Positions 19,535-29,200 of a DNA stretch of 64,000 nucleotides are shown here, in pieces. This DNA comes from an uncultured Flavobacteriales bacterium (lineage in GTDB: Bacteria > Bacteroidota > Bacteroidia > Flavobacteriales_D > Parvicellaceae): assembly GCA_943788755.1 (NCBI GenBank), contig CALSRM010000001.1, positions 248,001 to 312,000 on the forward strand, in the 5' to 3' direction. The position numbers and the translations under genes are program-made. The notes under the pieces are model-generated. The model saw only the letters and a program-made list of their open reading frames with translations, did not search any database and was not told where the DNA came from. How positions within the stretch are numbered: the stretch's first letter is position 1; each line of letters starts with the position of its first letter.

Positions 19535-21022
19535 TTAATTTCTTTTCCAAAAATAAGGAGTGAATATAAGCGCTACTGTAAATAATTCTAATCTTCCCAT
19601 CAACATAAGTAAGGATAAAACCCATTTACTTGCATCTGGAAGTGCAGAGAAATTTCCTGTCGGGCCTATACTACCAATACCGGGTCCTACATTACCAACA
19701 GATGTCGCCACTGCACTAATTGCTTCTTCAAATGTAACGCCTCCAATAGCTGTGATTATTATTGAACCTACGGTAAATATAAATAGATATAAGAACATGA
19801 ATGCCAGTAGGTTGTATATTATCTTATTGGAAACAGGTTCTTTGTTCAAGTGAACAGGGATAATTGCATTAGGGTGGAGTCTTCTTTTGAACTCCATTAA
19901 TCCATTTTTTATTAAAAGAACGATTCTTACTATTTTTATCCCGCCACTCGTTGAACCTGCAGATGCACCGGAAAAAAGAAGTAAAAAGAAAATAAATATT
20001 ACTAATCCGCCCCAAAGCATATAATCAGCACTTGAGTAACCAGTAGTAGTTATCATGCTGACAACTTGAAATAGTGTCTCTCTAAATGCTTGTCCAATAC
20101 CTCCTTCAGAATTGTTAAGTACGAACGGGGTAAGTACTACCGTTAGTCCAATTATACTCATTAGGTACCATTTGAACTCATCATTTTTCCAAAAATGTTT
20201 TAGTTTTCCTTTTAGCCCAAAGTAGATTAAAGTAAAATTTGTTCCAGCTAAAAACATAAAAAAGATAATTATATACTCGATTGTCGGAGAATTAAATTCA
20301 GCAATACTCCCGTCTTTAGTAGAGAAACCACCAGTTGAGGTTGTTGTAAATGCATGATTGATTGCATCGAAAAAAGTCATGCCACTGAACATTAGTAGTA
20401 TCATTTCAGCGAATGTCAGTCCAAAATATATAACCCATAATCGTTTTGCCGTTTCCTTTATTCGTGGATGAATTTTGTCTTTTGTGGGGCCAGGGGCTTC
20501 GGCAACAAATAACTCCATGCCTCCAATTCCTAGAAGAGGCAGTATTGCTATTGTAAGAACAATTATTCCCATTCCTCCAATCCATTGAGTCGTGCTTCTC
20601 CAAAACAATAAACTTTCAGGAAGGTTAGAAATCTTATGTCCTGTATCTCCTAGTATTGTAGCTCCAGTGGTTGTAAAGCCAGACATAGTCTCAAAAAAAG
20701 CGTTGCTTATGTTGCTTATTTCACCAGATATTATGTAAGGAAGCGATCCGAAAATTACCATTGAAAGCCATCCAAGTACTACGATTAAATAGCCATCTCT
20801 TTTTTTTATTTCTGCATCTCTACTTTGTTTATTGGAAAATCTAAGTCCTAGGCCACAGCAAAATGTTAGTGAGGCAGCAGTGATAAATGACCACGTTGCT
20901 CCATCATTATAATAAATAGAGAAGGGTATGGACATTGCCATTAGAAAACCATTGATCATCAATAAGGTTCCAATTACATGGGCGATTACTTTATGATTAA
21001 GTAGTCTTTTGGCTTTAGGCAT
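19535..21022 (-). CDS. trkH: TrkH family potassium uptake protein
   Basis: TMSGFTTTGATIL, TTTSTGGFSTKDGSI, TTTGYSSADY and SVGNVGPG pore loops. Confidence 0.96.
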   Translation of the reverse strand: MPKAKRLLNHKVIAHVIGTLLMINGFLMAMSIPFSIYYNDGATWSFITAASLTFCCGLGLRFSNKQSRDAEIKKRDGYLIVVLGWLSMVIFGSLPYIISGEISNISNAFFETMSGFTTTGATILGDTGHKISNLPESLLFWRSTTQWIGGMGIIVLTIAILPLLGIGGMELFVAEAPGPTKDKIHPRIKETAKRLWVIYFGLTFAEMILLMFSGMTFFDAINHAFTTTSTGGFSTKDGSIAEFNSPTIEYIIIFFMFLAGTNFTLIYFGLKGKLKHFWKNDEFKWYLMSIIGLTVVLTPFVLNNSEGGIGQAFRETLFQVVSMITTTGYSSADYMLWGGLVIFIFFLLLFSGASAGSTSGGIKIVRIVLLIKNGLMEFKRRLHPNAIIPVHLNKEPVSNKIIYNLLAFMFLYLFIFTVGSIIITAIGGVTFEEAISAVATSVGNVGPGIGSIGPTGNFSALPDASKWVLSLLMLMGRLELFTVALIFTPYFWKRN

Positions 21023-21025
21023 AGT

Positions 21026-22366
21026 CTAAAGAAAGAATTTTTCTATTTTATTAATAGACTCCGTGAGTGAAAAAACTACAGCTTTATCTCCAGCTTGTAG
21101 TTCAAAGTCTCCGAAAGGAATAAATCCTTTGTCGTCTCTGATTACTCCAGAAATATTTGCTGACTTTGGAAACTTTAAATCTTTAATTTTTTTATGCGTG
21201 ACTTTAGAGTTTGGTTTTACAATAAATTCAATTATTTCTGCATCAACACCGTGCAAACTTGCAATTGCAGATACATTACCTTTTCTAACGTATTTAAAAA
21301 TGTTACTAGCGGCAATTATTTTTTTATTGATTAAAGTGTCAATTCCAATCGCTTGTGATAGGTGTATGTAGTCAATGTTTTCAACACGTGCAATAGTTTT
21401 TCGCACGCCATGATTTTTGGCCACTAACGATGACATTATGTTAGTTTCGGAATCACCGGTTACAGCAATAAATGCATCCATGTCTGCTAGCCCTTCTTCT
21501 TCTAAAGCTTCAACATCTCTAGCGTCAACATTGATTACTAGCGCTTTCTTAAGTCTTCCCGCAATTTTTTCACACCTGAGTTTGTCTTTCTCTACTAGGG
21601 TAACATTGTAATCTTGCTCTAAGTGCTCTGCAGTTAAGACTCCTATTTCGCTTCCGCCAAGTATCATAATGTCCTTGATGACGAAACATTCTTTTCCACA
21701 AATATTAGTCACATCATCAATAGATTCAGGGGTTGAAATAAAGTAAACAATGTCATTCTCTTTAATGATGGTTTCCGAATTTGTTAAAATTGTTTCTTTA
21801 TTTCTGTGAAGGGCAATTGATTTATAGTTCAATTCGGGATTTAGATAAGAGCTATCTTTTACTGTTTTGTTTTTTAGTGGGGAATTTTCTCCGATAGAGA
21901 TTCCGAATACAGTTAATTTCCCATCTTCAAATTCAAAATCATCAGTAAATACAGATCTTTTTACAAGTCTGTTGATTTCCTCTGTTGCTAAAAGAACAGG
22001 TGAGATTAAAGTGTCTATTCCAAGGTCTTGGTAAATTTCTTCTCTTCCTTTTTTTAGGATATCTAAATCTGTAATCCGAGCAATGGTTCTTTTAGCGCCG
22101 AATTTCTTTGCAAGAATCGAGATTAATAAATTAGTTTCTTCCGAAGACGTAACCGCTATTAGTAAATCGCAAGAATCTACTTTTGCGCTTTCCAGTATTT
22201 TAATAGATTTTGCATCTCCAACAATGGTGTATACATCAATATGGGATGCAACGTATTGAAGTCTATCTGCGTTCTCATCAATCAAATAGATGTCCTGAGA
22301 TTCACTTGAAAGCATTTTAGCTAAATGATACCCAACGGCGCCGGCTCCAGTAATAATAATCTTCAT
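21026..22366 (-). CDS. trkA: Trk system potassium transporter TrkA
   Basis: Two RCK_N domains (IIITGAGAVGYHLAKML; IMILGGSEIGVLTAEHL) each followed by TrkA_C. Confidence 0.96.
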   Translation of the reverse strand: MKIIITGAGAVGYHLAKMLSSESQDIYLIDENADRLQYVASHIDVYTIVGDAKSIKILESAKVDSCDLLIAVTSSEETNLLISILAKKFGAKRTIARITDLDILKKGREEIYQDLGIDTLISPVLLATEEINRLVKRSVFTDDFEFEDGKLTVFGISIGENSPLKNKTVKDSSYLNPELNYKSIALHRNKETILTNSETIIKENDIVYFISTPESIDDVTNICGKECFVIKDIMILGGSEIGVLTAEHLEQDYNVTLVEKDKLRCEKIAGRLKKALVINVDARDVEALEEEGLADMDAFIAVTGDSETNIMSSLVAKNHGVRKTIARVENIDYIHLSQAIGIDTLINKKIIAASNIFKYVRKGNVSAIASLHGVDAEIIEFIVKPNSKVTHKKIKDLKFPKSANISGVIRDDKGFIPFGDFELQAGDKAVVFSLTESINKIEKFFL

Positions 22367-22511
22367 AACTCAATAATGAATAACATTACACTACAAATGT
22401 AAATATTGATTTGGAGATAATCGAAGTTTTGAAAGAGGAAATGATGAAATATTTACCCGATATATTGTGGGGTTCAATTAACGGCACTGTTTTGTTGATG
22501 TATTTTTCCTT

Positions 22512-23660
22512 TTAAGCAGATTGAGCATTAAGAAAACTATCTCCACCATTTTCGATTATATTTTTTAAAGGCTTGAAGTATGTTCTTAGTAGAGGCCATT
22601 TGTCATCATACCTTTCAAGGAGGGTGTTTATAGGTTTTTTGTACTTCTTAAGATTGAAAGTAATAGCAGAAGGTGTTATCTTCGGTTCGCATAGTTCAGA
22701 AACTGTATTTCCGTTAATTTTCCATTCGCGATGATGAGCTTTGCTTGCTGCAACTTCATATTTGTCTAACAGTTCGATAATGTTTGAATATTTATCATTT
22801 TTGTAAACTGTAATATCGATATGTTTTCTTTCTTCTATCGAAATATGTTCAGGTTCAATTAATAGGGTAGAAGAGTAGTTGATGGTTAAATTAATAGCCA
22901 TATGAACAGCGCCTCTTATTGCTTTCTCAATTGTTTCTAAATCTGTTATTTTAGAAATGATAAAATCTTTTGCATCTTCGGACAGGGCAATTGATACGGC
23001 CATTTCTTTATTGATTTGTGTCACTAAAGAATTCATAAAATGCTGTAGACTCTTTTTGTAGTTTTCCTTTAATAATAGATTTTCCTCTTTTGTATTTTCT
23101 AAAGTTGTTTTCTGATTTTGTAAATTATGAAGCACTAGGTTGTGCGTTTCTAGATTATTGTATTCTTCTTTTATTCGAGCAGCAATAACATTGTATAGCA
23201 AATTGCCTACTGTTGCTTTTTGTTGCGTAGTAATCTTCGTTCCTTTAGACATACCGAATATTCCTGCGTGAGGTACTTTTATAATTAGCATGTCAAACAT
23301 CCGGTCAAATGGAGAGATGAATTTCAGGCACAAGTAGTTATTGTCGTCTTCATCTTCTAGTGTAAGTTGCTGAATCTTTTTCTTACTTTTTACTCCAGTT
23401 CCCGAAGCTTTATTAAGAAATAGAAACATATCTTTTCTAAACCATGCGTGTGTAGCTTTGTCTTTTCTAGCTTTTTGTAATAAATGGACTTTGTTTTTTA
23501 CGGAGAGTTTACTAGTTCCGTTCTCAGCAAAACATTTTAACACCACTTCCTTGTCTGGATTGCAGTAAGCAGCATAAGCTTCTGTGACGCCAGGGATGTA
23601 GTTCTTAAGGTTATCAGAGAGATAGCTTAAGGGATGTTCTATGAATGTGTAACGCAGCAT
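22512..23660 (-). CDS. Hypothetical protein, possible regulator
   Basis: 382-aa ORF; central coiled coil then LSEDAKDFIISKITDLETIEKAIRGAVHMAI loosely recalling an AAA+ lid, followed by a possible HTH segment. Confidence 0.8.
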   Translation of the reverse strand: MLRYTFIEHPLSYLSDNLKNYIPGVTEAYAAYCNPDKEVVLKCFAENGTSKLSVKNKVHLLQKARKDKATHAWFRKDMFLFLNKASGTGVKSKKKIQQLTLEDEDDNNYLCLKFISPFDRMFDMLIIKVPHAGIFGMSKGTKITTQQKATVGNLLYNVIAARIKEEYNNLETHNLVLHNLQNQKTTLENTKEENLLLKENYKKSLQHFMNSLVTQINKEMAVSIALSEDAKDFIISKITDLETIEKAIRGAVHMAINLTINYSSTLLIEPEHISIEERKHIDITVYKNDKYSNIIELLDKYEVAASKAHHREWKINGNTVSELCEPKITPSAITFNLKKYKKPINTLLERYDDKWPLLRTYFKPLKNIIENGGDSFLNAQSA

Positions 23661-23662
23661 AT

Positions 23663-23857
23663 TTAAGTACGAAGTTAAGTAAATTATTGAGATTATGCTT
23701 AATAAATTAAGTAATGTTTTAAGTAATTATTAAGTTCTACTTGATTAAAAAGTTAAGTCAATTAATATTGCTTAACTACAGTAAACATTGAAAAGTTACT
23801 ACGTACTATTGTTTTAATTAATAAGGCAAAATAACTTTATTAAGTTAGTAATTAAGT
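23663..23857 (+). promoter_or_regulatory. Array of eight same-orientation TTAAGT motifs in a divergent intergenic region
   Basis: Exact TTAAGT at 23663, 23675, 23707, 23719, 23730, 23753, 23840 and 23852; spacings 12, 32, 12, 11, 23, 87, 12. Confidence 0.8.
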
Positions 23858-23861
23858 GTAA

Positions 23862-24341
23862 GTGAAGTTGAAAAAAGGACTATATAGATTGAAGGAGTTA
23901 CCCTTAATGGTGCAATTATTATATGGACTATTGCTTGTAGTTCTTTTTATCATCAGATGTGTTTTGAATTTATTTTTCAGACTTATTTTTTTAATATGCA
24001 AGAATTTGGTGGCGTTTAACAGCAGTAAAATAAAGCCATTATTAAATTCGTTTTACGAATATTTATATAGCAGAGCATGTGAAGCTTTTGATTGTGGTAT
24101 TGAGCAACAAAATGAAAATCGCAATAGTGAAGAGCAAGAAATAGTTATTCCATTATTTAATAGCGTTGGTCAATTTATCTTAAAGATTGTTCGGCTAATC
24201 TTGGGAGTCAAGAAGGAAGTAATAAACAGAAAAAAGAAAAATAATTTAATCGATAGAAAAAAACGTGGTCAACAGAAAAAAGGAGTAATAAGCTTTTACC
24301 TCGCTCGTTTCCAAGCTTTATTTCGAGTTTTAGAGTATTGA
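23862..24341 (+). CDS. Small membrane protein with basic tail, hypothetical
   Basis: 159-aa ORF with hydrophobic segment LYGLLLVVLFIIRCVLNLFFRLIFLI and Lys/Arg-rich C-terminus; GTG start uncertain. Confidence 0.6.
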   Translation: MKLKKGLYRLKELPLMVQLLYGLLLVVLFIIRCVLNLFFRLIFLICKNLVAFNSSKIKPLLNSFYEYLYSRACEAFDCGIEQQNENRNSEEQEIVIPLFNSVGQFILKIVRLILGVKKEVINRKKKNNLIDRKKRGQQKKGVISFYLARFQALFRVLEY

Positions 24342-24378
24342 TTTTTGCAAGGTAAAATGGATTATAAAAAGTGGAATA

Positions 24379-24540
24379 ATGGAAAACAGCAAATGGTACA
24401 ATAAAATACTTGGCTTAGAAGAAGATAGTTGTAAAGTCAATTATAGGAATAAGCGGATTGAGATTTATGAACTCTTTAAGAAAAATAAATATCAAAAATC
24501 ACCTGAAAAAAGTAAGGAAAAACCAACAACTTATAAGTAG
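24379..24540 (+). CDS. Small hypothetical protein (53 aa)
   Basis: ATG...TAG frame read directly: MENSKWYNKILGLEEDSCKVNYRNKRIEIYELFKKNKYQKSPEKSKEKPTTYK; below the ORF-track size cutoff. Confidence 0.4.
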   Translation: MENSKWYNKILGLEEDSCKVNYRNKRIEIYELFKKNKYQKSPEKSKEKPTTYK

Positions 24541-24591
24541 TTTTTTAATTATCTCTATTATCCTTACATTCGAAGCCTGAAAATAAAAATT

Positions 24592-26001
24592 ATGACGAAG
24601 ATTAAGTTTGGAACAGATGGATGGAGAGCGATAATAGCTAAAGAATTTACTGTAGATAATGTAATAAGAATTTCCGAAGCAACCGGGAGTTGGACGAAAA
24701 GTAATTATGACAAACCTTCTATTGTTTTAGGTCATGATTGCAGATTTGCGGGTGAAATGTTTGCTGAAACTGCCGCTAAAGTATTTGCTTATCAAGGTAT
24801 AAAGGTTTTACTAGCGAAGAATTTTGTTTCAACACCAATGGTTTCATTAGGTTGTGTGAAATACAATACTTCAATAGGAGTAGTTGTAACAGCAAGCCAT
24901 AATCCTCCGTCTTATAATGGGTATAAATTAAAAGGGGGCTTTGGTGGTCCTTTAAGTCCTGAGCATGTCCAGGAAGTGGAAGATATTATTTCTGATACTG
25001 TAAATATTGATGTTGCATCGCTTTCGATTGAAGATTTCGTAAAACAAGGATTGATTGAATATGTTGATCTTGAGGAATTATATTTAGATGCAGTTCGAGA
25101 GAATTTTGATTTAGAAGCTATTGCAAATTCAAATATGAATTTCGCTTACGATGCAATGTATGGTGCTGGTCAAAATGTACTAAAGAAACTATTGCCAGAA
25201 ATGACTTTCTTGCATTGCGATGAAAATCCATCATTTATGGGGCAGGCTCCAGAGCCGATCGATAAAAATTTACAAGAGTTTTCTCAATTAATAAAATCCA
25301 GAGGGAATATCGCTGCTGGTTTAGCCACTGATGGTGATGCTGATAGAATTGGATTATATAATTCAAATGGAGAATTTGTAGATTCTCACCATATTATGTT
25401 GTTATTGATGCACTATTTGCACAAAACAAAAGGGCTAGGGGGAAAGGTTGTTGTTGCAGCCTCTACAACTCCGCGTGTTGGACGTTTAGCAGAAATGTGG
25501 GGATTGGAGTTTGATATGGTTCAGATTGGGTTTAAATACATTGCTGCTCAAATGGTGACCGAGGATGTTCTAGTTGGTGGAGAAGAAAGCGGAGGAATAG
25601 CAATAACAGGACATATTCCAGAAAGAGATGGTATTTGGATGGGGCTAGTTCTTTTTGAATTTATGGTTAAATCTGGAAAATCATTAGAAGAACTTGTTGC
25701 TGAAATTTATTCCTTGGTTGGAGAGTTCAAATATTGGAGAGATGATTTACACCTTTCTGAAGAATTAAAACAAGAAGTTATTGCCAATTGCAAGGCTGAC
25801 AAGTACCAATCTTTTGGTGAATACCAAGTACAAGAAGTTCAAACAATTGATGGGTTTAAATATATTCTTAGCGAAGATGAATGGTTAATGATTCGTCCTT
25901 CTGGCACAGAGCCAGTATTAAGAGCTTATGCTGAAGCCAAAACGCTTGATGGCGCAAAGGCTATTCTTAAAGCTGCAAAAGCTGAGTTAGGGATAGGATA
26001 A
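24592..26001 (+). CDS. Phosphoglucomutase/phosphomannomutase family protein
   Basis: KFGTDGWRAIIAKEFT, VVTASHNPPSYNGYKLKG, ATDGDADRIGLY and IRPSGTEPVLRAYAEA motifs. Confidence 0.96.
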   Translation: MTKIKFGTDGWRAIIAKEFTVDNVIRISEATGSWTKSNYDKPSIVLGHDCRFAGEMFAETAAKVFAYQGIKVLLAKNFVSTPMVSLGCVKYNTSIGVVVTASHNPPSYNGYKLKGGFGGPLSPEHVQEVEDIISDTVNIDVASLSIEDFVKQGLIEYVDLEELYLDAVRENFDLEAIANSNMNFAYDAMYGAGQNVLKKLLPEMTFLHCDENPSFMGQAPEPIDKNLQEFSQLIKSRGNIAAGLATDGDADRIGLYNSNGEFVDSHHIMLLLMHYLHKTKGLGGKVVVAASTTPRVGRLAEMWGLEFDMVQIGFKYIAAQMVTEDVLVGGEESGGIAITGHIPERDGIWMGLVLFEFMVKSGKSLEELVAEIYSLVGEFKYWRDDLHLSEELKQEVIANCKADKYQSFGEYQVQEVQTIDGFKYILSEDEWLMIRPSGTEPVLRAYAEAKTLDGAKAILKAAKAELGIG

Positions 26002-26038
26002 ACTTATGCTTAGTATATATGCTTATGTCTTTGTGTGG

Positions 26039-27382
26039 CTATTTACTAATAATTTTAGTCAAAACCCTTCCGCCGCTTCCTCTAATAAAAACTTTGGATT
26101 CATTATTTAGCTCTTTCAAAGTGGTAGATTTATCTAGTTCACTAGCTAATTCTTGAAAGCGCTTGTCTGCTTTCATAGCAAGTCCATCTACCATCAATGA
26201 AACGGAATTGAAATTAAGCAATCGTAGTCTATTAATATCTCGTAATCGAGACAGAGCTACGTACCCTTGCCCTCTTTCAAAAGTCCTTCCTAAATCTAGT
26301 TCTGCAGCATCTAATGTCATTCCTTGACTTTTATGAACGGTTATTGCCCAAGCAAGCCGCAGAGGTATTTGTTTATAAGAGGCCAAAGTATTCCCCTTTT
26401 CATCATCTATAGACCATTCTTCTGGACTAGCTGTAATTTTTTCATTGTCTAATGTCTTCACTACCGGTATTCCAACAGAAGAATATTCGATAATTTCTCC
26501 TAGCGTTCCGTTAATGTATCCTTTTTCAACGTTGTTTTTGAGAAACATTACTTTAGCTCCAATTCGTAAAGGCATGTCATTTTGCGTAAGAACCGTATTT
26601 TTTAAAACAGATATTAAAGCTTTGTCGCCTGATGTTTTCGCTTTAAAAAACCTGCTTTTACTTGGTAAATCCGCTAAATGGGTGTTGTTAATGAAATCGA
26701 CATCTTCGTTGTGCGTATATAGTTTTGTGGGTTCTACTCCAGATTCGAAAGTAGTGTTTGCGGCATTTTTTAATGCGTCGATAGATTTCTGCGTAACGTT
26801 ACCGCAACGAATATCTTCCAAAACATCACCTAATACATTATCATTTTGTCTAAACTGCTCCGTTAGGTAGCAGATATTAAAGTTTGCATTTTGCCAAGCT
26901 TTAGACATAAATGAAAATTTATCGCTGCTACGTTCACCGTATTTTCCAATAGGAGGGAGTTGGAAAAAATCACCGCACAAAACTATTTGTACCCCTCCAA
27001 AAGCTTCATTATTTTCTTTACAATAAGTCAAAACTTGGTTAATAGAATTTAATTGATCTCTATGCAACATGGAGATTTCATCAATGATAAGGACCTTGAC
27101 CTTGTCAAATTGTTCTCTTAAATATTTCTTCTTTTTTAAATTTCTAAGATCTTTTCCTGTCAGTAATTGCTTAATACCAATACCTGACCAAGAATGAATT
27201 GTACTGCCTTTTATATGGGTAGCTGCAATGCCTGTTGAAGCTGTAATAGCAACATTAATATTAGCATCTTTTAGGTGTTGTGTAAATTGATTTAAGACAT
27301 AGGTTTTACCTGTTCCAGCAGAACCCGTGAGGAAAATATTCCTTCCAGATTTTAACAATGCTAGTGCCTTTTCTTGTGTCAT
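26039..27382 (-). CDS. PIF1-like / RecD-like ATP-dependent helicase
   Basis: NIFLTGSAGTGKTYVLN, VLIIDEISMLHRDQLN, LCGDFFQLPPI and WAITVHKSQGMTLD motifs. Confidence 0.94.
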   Translation of the reverse strand: MTQEKALALLKSGRNIFLTGSAGTGKTYVLNQFTQHLKDANINVAITASTGIAATHIKGSTIHSWSGIGIKQLLTGKDLRNLKKKKYLREQFDKVKVLIIDEISMLHRDQLNSINQVLTYCKENNEAFGGVQIVLCGDFFQLPPIGKYGERSSDKFSFMSKAWQNANFNICYLTEQFRQNDNVLGDVLEDIRCGNVTQKSIDALKNAANTTFESGVEPTKLYTHNEDVDFINNTHLADLPSKSRFFKAKTSGDKALISVLKNTVLTQNDMPLRIGAKVMFLKNNVEKGYINGTLGEIIEYSSVGIPVVKTLDNEKITASPEEWSIDDEKGNTLASYKQIPLRLAWAITVHKSQGMTLDAAELDLGRTFERGQGYVALSRLRDINRLRLLNFNSVSLMVDGLAMKADKRFQELASELDKSTTLKELNNESKVFIRGSGGRVLTKIISK

Positions 27383-27486
27383 TTATTTGATGAGTAGTAT
27401 GAAGTTGTAAAACTACCAACAAACTTGATTGGAATATCATGCAAATAGAAATGATATAAACAGTTACATTTGCAAAAAACAATACA

Positions 27487-28599
27487 ATGGAATCTTTTAG
27501 CGATTTTAAGCTTGTAAAACAATTGAACTATGCAATCAATGATTTAGGATTTGATAAGCCAACTCCTATTCAGAAAGAAGCGTTTTCAGTTGTGCTCTCT
27601 GGCAAAGACATTGTAGGAGTAGCTCAAACAGGTACAGGTAAGACGCTAGCCTATATGTTGCCAATTCTGCAGGATTTGAAATTTTCCAAACAAGTTGCTC
27701 CTAGAATTGCTATTATGGTTCCTACAAGAGAATTGGTTCTGCAAGTAGTTGAAAACATCGAAAGTTTTGCAAAATATATAAGCCTTAGGGTTTTAGGAGT
27801 ATATGGCGGAACCAATATCAATACGCAGATGCAATCCGTTGCACAAGGAACTGATATTATTGTTGGTACACCAGGAAGATTCTATGATTTATCATTAAGT
27901 GGTGCTTTAAAATTAAAGGCGATTAAGAAATTAGTAATTGATGAGGTTGATGTAATGATGGACTTAGGTTTCTTGCCGCAACTGACCAATATTTTTGAAT
28001 TACTGCCCGAGAAAAGACAAAACATAATGTTTTCTGCTACCATGACTGAAGAGGTAGATGCATTAATTGATGATTTCTTTATAGTTCCTACAAAAATTGC
28101 GATAGCGGTTAGTGGAACGCCTTTAGAGAACATTGCGCAACAATGCTATCCTGTTCCTAATTTTTATACTAAAGTCAACTTACTTACGCATTTAATAAAG
28201 AATAAAACAGATTTTAGAAAAGTATTGATTTTTGTTTCAAGTAAAAAAATAGCAGATAGGTTGTTTGATGCTTTAGAAGGAAGGTTTGGCTCTGAATTAG
28301 GGGTGATACATTCCAATAAGTCACAAAACTATAGAATTCGCTCTGTCGAACAATTTGACTCTGGAGTAAATCGAATTTTGTTATCTACAGATGTGATGGC
28401 ACGTGGATTGGATTTAGAAAAGATAACACATGTGATCAATTTTGATACCCCAACATATCCAGAAAACTATATGCACCGAATTGGTAGAACGGGCAGAGCA
28501 GAAGAGGAGGGTAATACTATTTTGTTTTATACAGAGAAAGAGACGGAGAACAAGAGAAGCGATCGAGGATTTGATGAAAATGAAAATCCTTACAAATAA
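27487..28599 (+). CDS. DEAD-box RNA helicase, N-terminal part, frameshifted near its C-terminus
   Basis: AQTGTGKTLAYMLP, VPTRELVLQV, TPGRF, DEVD, SATMT and MHRIGRTGRAEEEGNTILF motifs; frame leaves at about 28555. Confidence 0.93.
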   Translation: MESFSDFKLVKQLNYAINDLGFDKPTPIQKEAFSVVLSGKDIVGVAQTGTGKTLAYMLPILQDLKFSKQVAPRIAIMVPTRELVLQVVENIESFAKYISLRVLGVYGGTNINTQMQSVAQGTDIIVGTPGRFYDLSLSGALKLKAIKKLVIDEVDVMMDLGFLPQLTNIFELLPEKRQNIMFSATMTEEVDALIDDFFIVPTKIAIAVSGTPLENIAQQCYPVPNFYTKVNLLTHLIKNKTDFRKVLIFVSSKKIADRLFDALEGRFGSELGVIHSNKSQNYRIRSVEQFDSGVNRILLSTDVMARGLDLEKITHVINFDTPTYPENYMHRIGRTGRAEEEGNTILFYTEKETENKRSDRGFDENENPYK

Positions 28600-28837
28600 A
28601 ATACCTAAAGAAGTTGAGGTTTCAAGAGAGTTGATTCCAGAAGAGCAACCTCGTAATGTTGAAATACATAAAAGTCATAAAAAGAAAACCGACGAAGAGG
28701 TAAGTTATCATCAGAAAAGCGAAAAGAATTCAAAGACCAATCAAGGTGGTTCCTATAGAAGATTAATGGCAAAAAAGTACAAGAAGCCTAAAACTAGGGG
28801 AGATAAGAATTTTGGTAAACGAAAAGGGATGAAGTAA
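28442..28837 (+). pseudogene. Frame carrying the continuation of the DEAD-box helicase C-terminal tail (real tail from about 28556)
   Basis: REAIEDLMKMKILTNKIPKEVEVSRELIPEEQPRNVEIH continues the helicase after removing one base; upstream part of this ORF is out of frame. Confidence 0.8.
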
Positions 28838-29052
28838 TGGCAGAATTTCAACCAAATAATCCACTTCATGGAATTAGTTTAAAGGAGATATTAAATTTCT
28901 TAGTAGAAAAATATGGTTGGGAAGGGCTCAATGAAGAGATAAAAATAAACTGTTTTTATTCTAACCCGTCAATCAACTCTAGTTTGAAATTCCTCAGAAA
29001 AACGCAATGGGCAAGACATAAAGTAGAGAAGCTATACTTGGATTCCATTTAA
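28837..29052 (+). CDS. VF530-like (DUF2132) small DNA-binding protein
   Basis: [62 protein letters not shown]. Confidence 0.9.
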   Translation: MAEFQPNNPLHGISLKEILNFLVEKYGWEGLNEEIKINCFYSNPSINSSLKFLRKTQWARHKVEKLYLDSI

Positions 29053-29200
29053 TTTAAAATCTGATGCCATCAGGTTTAGCGTTTGAATGCTTATATAGAT
29101 ATATAAATATTTGTCAAATATAGCCTGTCCATTTGAAAGACTCAAAATAATTGTTTCCTTTTGAAATACATATTTTAGAAGCATTGGTTACTTTTGCTTT

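Noticed and set aside
22439-22515. 24-aa ORF (MMKYLPDILWGSINGTVLLMYFSF) after trkA
   Set aside because: Too short and runs into the end of the minus-strand 22512-23660 gene; no supporting signal.
23663-23857. Replication origin / plasmid iterons at the TTAAGT array
   Set aside because: No DnaA-box-like TTATCCACA seen, no replication initiator gene adjacent, and flanking genes are chromosomal housekeeping genes; a regulatory role fits better, though this is not proven.
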